A stretch of 7,076 nt of DNA, from contig JADFUZ010000058.1 in assembly GCA_015222295.1 (NCBI GenBank), positions 1 through 7,076 on the forward strand. Direction: 5' to 3'. The DNA is from Chloroflexota bacterium (lineage in GTDB: Bacteria > Chloroflexota > Dehalococcoidia > GIF9 > AB-539-J10). The translations under genes were made by a program, and so were the position numbers. Shown piece after piece: positions 5,673 to 7,076 of this stretch. The notes beneath the pieces are model-generated. The model had not been told where the DNA came from. It made no database searches and worked only from the letters and a program-made list of their open reading frames with translations. Position 1 is the first letter of the stretch, and each line of letters begins with the position of its first letter.

Positions 5673-7076
5673 GCATCGTTAGTGAAGTAAAACAGAGGAC
5701 AGATATCGTGGAACTTGTCTCGGACTATGTCGCCCTGCAAAAAGCCGGACGCAACTTCAAGGCCCTGTGCCCGCTTCACAGTGAGAAACATCCTTCCTTC
5801 TTTGTGTTTCCAGAACAACAGACCTGGCATTGCTTCGGCGCCTGCGGGACTGGAGGCGACGTCTTCGCCTTCATTATGAAGAAGGAGGGAGTTGACTTCG
5901 GCCAGGCTCTCCGCATCCTGGCTCAAAGAGCGGGGGTCGCGCTCAGTCCACCCGAGACGGTAACCAGCGCAGAGGATGAGCAGAAGGAGAGACTACTCCA
6001 AATCAACGAGGCCTCAGCCGAGTATTACCACCACCTGCTCTTGAACACCAGGGTAGGCGAGCCAGCCAGAAGCTACCTCGCCAAGAGAAGGATCGAACCC
6101 GAAACGATCGAAGGGTTCCATTTGGGATTCAGTGCCGAGAGTTGGGAGGCACTCAAGGACTTCTTGCTGGGCAAGGGATATGAGGGACGAGAGCTGGTCG
6201 AAGCTGGCCTGATAGTCGAGCGGGAAGGGGGATCTGGCTACGACAGATTTCGCAACCGGCTGATGTTTCCCATAGCTGACATCCGGGGCCGAGTCATTGG
6301 CTTTGGAGCTAGAGTCCTGGACGAATCGTTGCCGAAGTACATGAACTCGCCCCAGACAGCGGTCTTTGACAAGAGCAGCAGCCTCTACGGAATCAACAGG
6401 GCCAGGTCTGCCATTGCACAGAAGAACCTGGCAATAGTCGTGGAAGGTTATACGGATGTGCTGAGGGCTCACCAGCACGGCTGGCAGAATGTAGTTGCTT
6501 CCATGGGAACATCCTTGACCGACAAGCAGGTCCGTCTTGTCAAGGGACTGACCAAGAATGTGGCCCTGGCTCTAGACGCCGATGCCGCTGGAGAAGAAGC
6601 CACTTTGCGGGGCGCAGAGACGCTGGCTCAATCACTGGACAAGAAGGTCGTCCCGGTACCCACATGGTCTGGATTGGTGAGATACGAGAATACCCTCGAC
6701 ACTGAAATAAGGGTCATTCCTTTGCCCCAGGGCAGAGACCCTGACGAAGTGATAGCAGAAGACCCCGACCTGTGGCAGGATCTGGTCAAGAAAGCCCCGC
6801 TCATGCTGGATTTCGCCTTTCGGGCCATAGTGAGCAAAGTTGATCTGGAAAAGGCTAAAGACAAGTCTCTGGCAATACAGAAGCTCGTGCCTCTGCTTGG
6901 TGAGATACGAGACCCCATAAGGCAGGCCCACTACCAGCAGAAGCTGGCGCGACTGTTGAACGTCAGCGAGCCCACCCTGGTCGCGGCCTTCAGGAGATCA
7001 CAGCCGGCCAAGAGAGCATCGGAGCTGGCCCGGGCAATGGGCTTTTCTCGCCTTGCTCGCCAATCCGCATCCAGCC
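5669..7076 (+). CDS. dnaG: DNA primase (3'-partial)
   Basis: Primase that makes RNA primers for replication; about 469 codons are visible before the window edge, so the C-terminal helicase-binding domain is mostly missing. The N-terminal zinc-binding domain has C34-x2-H37 ('CPLH') and C55-x3-C59 ('CFGACGTGGD'), where the common form is C-x2-C. The RNA polymerase domain follows, with 'YDRFRNRLMFPIADIRGRVI' and 'GFGARVLDESLPKYMNSP'. The TOPRIM core has the catalytic E259 in 'VVEGYTDVLRAHQHG', then 'VASMGTSLTDKQ' and D303/D305 in 'LALDADAAG'. After it about 17 extra residues (330-346, 'VPTWSGLVRYENTLDTE') precede the usual 'VIPLPQGRDPDEVI'. The GTG start at 5669 is supported by GAGGGG 8 nt upstream and by the 4-nt overlap with dgt. 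Confidence 0.96.
   Translation, partial: MSIVSEVKQRTDIVELVSDYVALQKAGRNFKALCPLHSEKHPSFFVFPEQQTWHCFGACGTGGDVFAFIMKKEGVDFGQALRILAQRAGVALSPPETVTSAEDEQKERLLQINEASAEYYHHLLLNTRVGEPARSYLAKRRIEPETIEGFHLGFSAESWEALKDFLLGKGYEGRELVEAGLIVEREGGSGYDRFRNRLMFPIADIRGRVIGFGARVLDESLPKYMNSPQTAVFDKSSSLYGINRARSAIAQKNLAIVVEGYTDVLRAHQHGWQNVVASMGTSLTDKQVRLVKGLTKNVALALDADAAGEEATLRGAETLAQSLDKKVVPVPTWSGLVRYENTLDTEIRVIPLPQGRDPDEVIAEDPDLWQDLVKKAPLMLDFAFRAIVSKVDLEKAKDKSLAIQKLVPLLGEIRDPIRQAHYQQKLARLLNVSEPTLVAAFRRSQPAKRASELARAMGFSRLARQSASS

Overview
This window looks like a conserved housekeeping stretch of a bacterial chromosome with moderate GC content. Two divergent gene blocks flank a roughly 400-bp intergenic region. The gene set and several protein details suggest a member of the Chloroflexota, possibly Dehalococcoidia-like. 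Those details are a dGTPase-dnaG pair opposite an atpI-B-E-F-H-A operon, a DnaG zinc site with C-x3-C spacing, and an extra segment in the DnaG TOPRIM region. The taxonomic placement is inference from memory of gene order and motifs, not a search result.

Left block (minus strand, read from about 4300 down to 1): a DUF151/bifunctional-nuclease-family gene, an AtpI/AtpZ-type small membrane protein, then F0 subunits a (atpB), c (atpE) and b (atpF), followed by F1 delta (atpH) and alpha (atpA, cut by the window edge). Most junctions are tight: two are 1-nt stop/start overlaps and the others are gaps of 21-33 nt. The exception is a 140-nt gap between atpH and atpA. It holds a 21-codon open frame with its own ribosome-binding site, and the stop of that frame overlaps the TTG start of atpA. 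Subunit c carries a conserved glutamate without the neighbouring Na+-ligand residues, so the enzyme is probably proton-coupled.

Middle (4260-4658): a compact bidirectional control region. Each direction has a candidate extended -10 promoter (TGG-TATGAT leftwards, TGG-TATAGT rightwards). Two short perfect inverted repeats overlap the respective -35 areas. If the rightward promoter is real, dgt has a leader of about 280 nt rich in inverted repeats, including a perfect 9-bp pair, a perfect 6-bp hairpin and a possible closing stem. I do not recognise it as a known RNA family.

Right block (plus strand): an HD-domain dGTPase-like gene (dgt) overlaps the GTG start of dnaG (DNA primase) by 4 nt. dnaG runs off the right edge. 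Together these link dNTP pool control and replication priming.

I found no mobile element, CRISPR array, tRNA or rRNA, and no clear new multi-gene system. The items most worth a second look are the structured dgt leader, the atpH-atpA spacer with its coupled mini-ORF, the altered Walker A of AtpA, and the two DnaG peculiarities.
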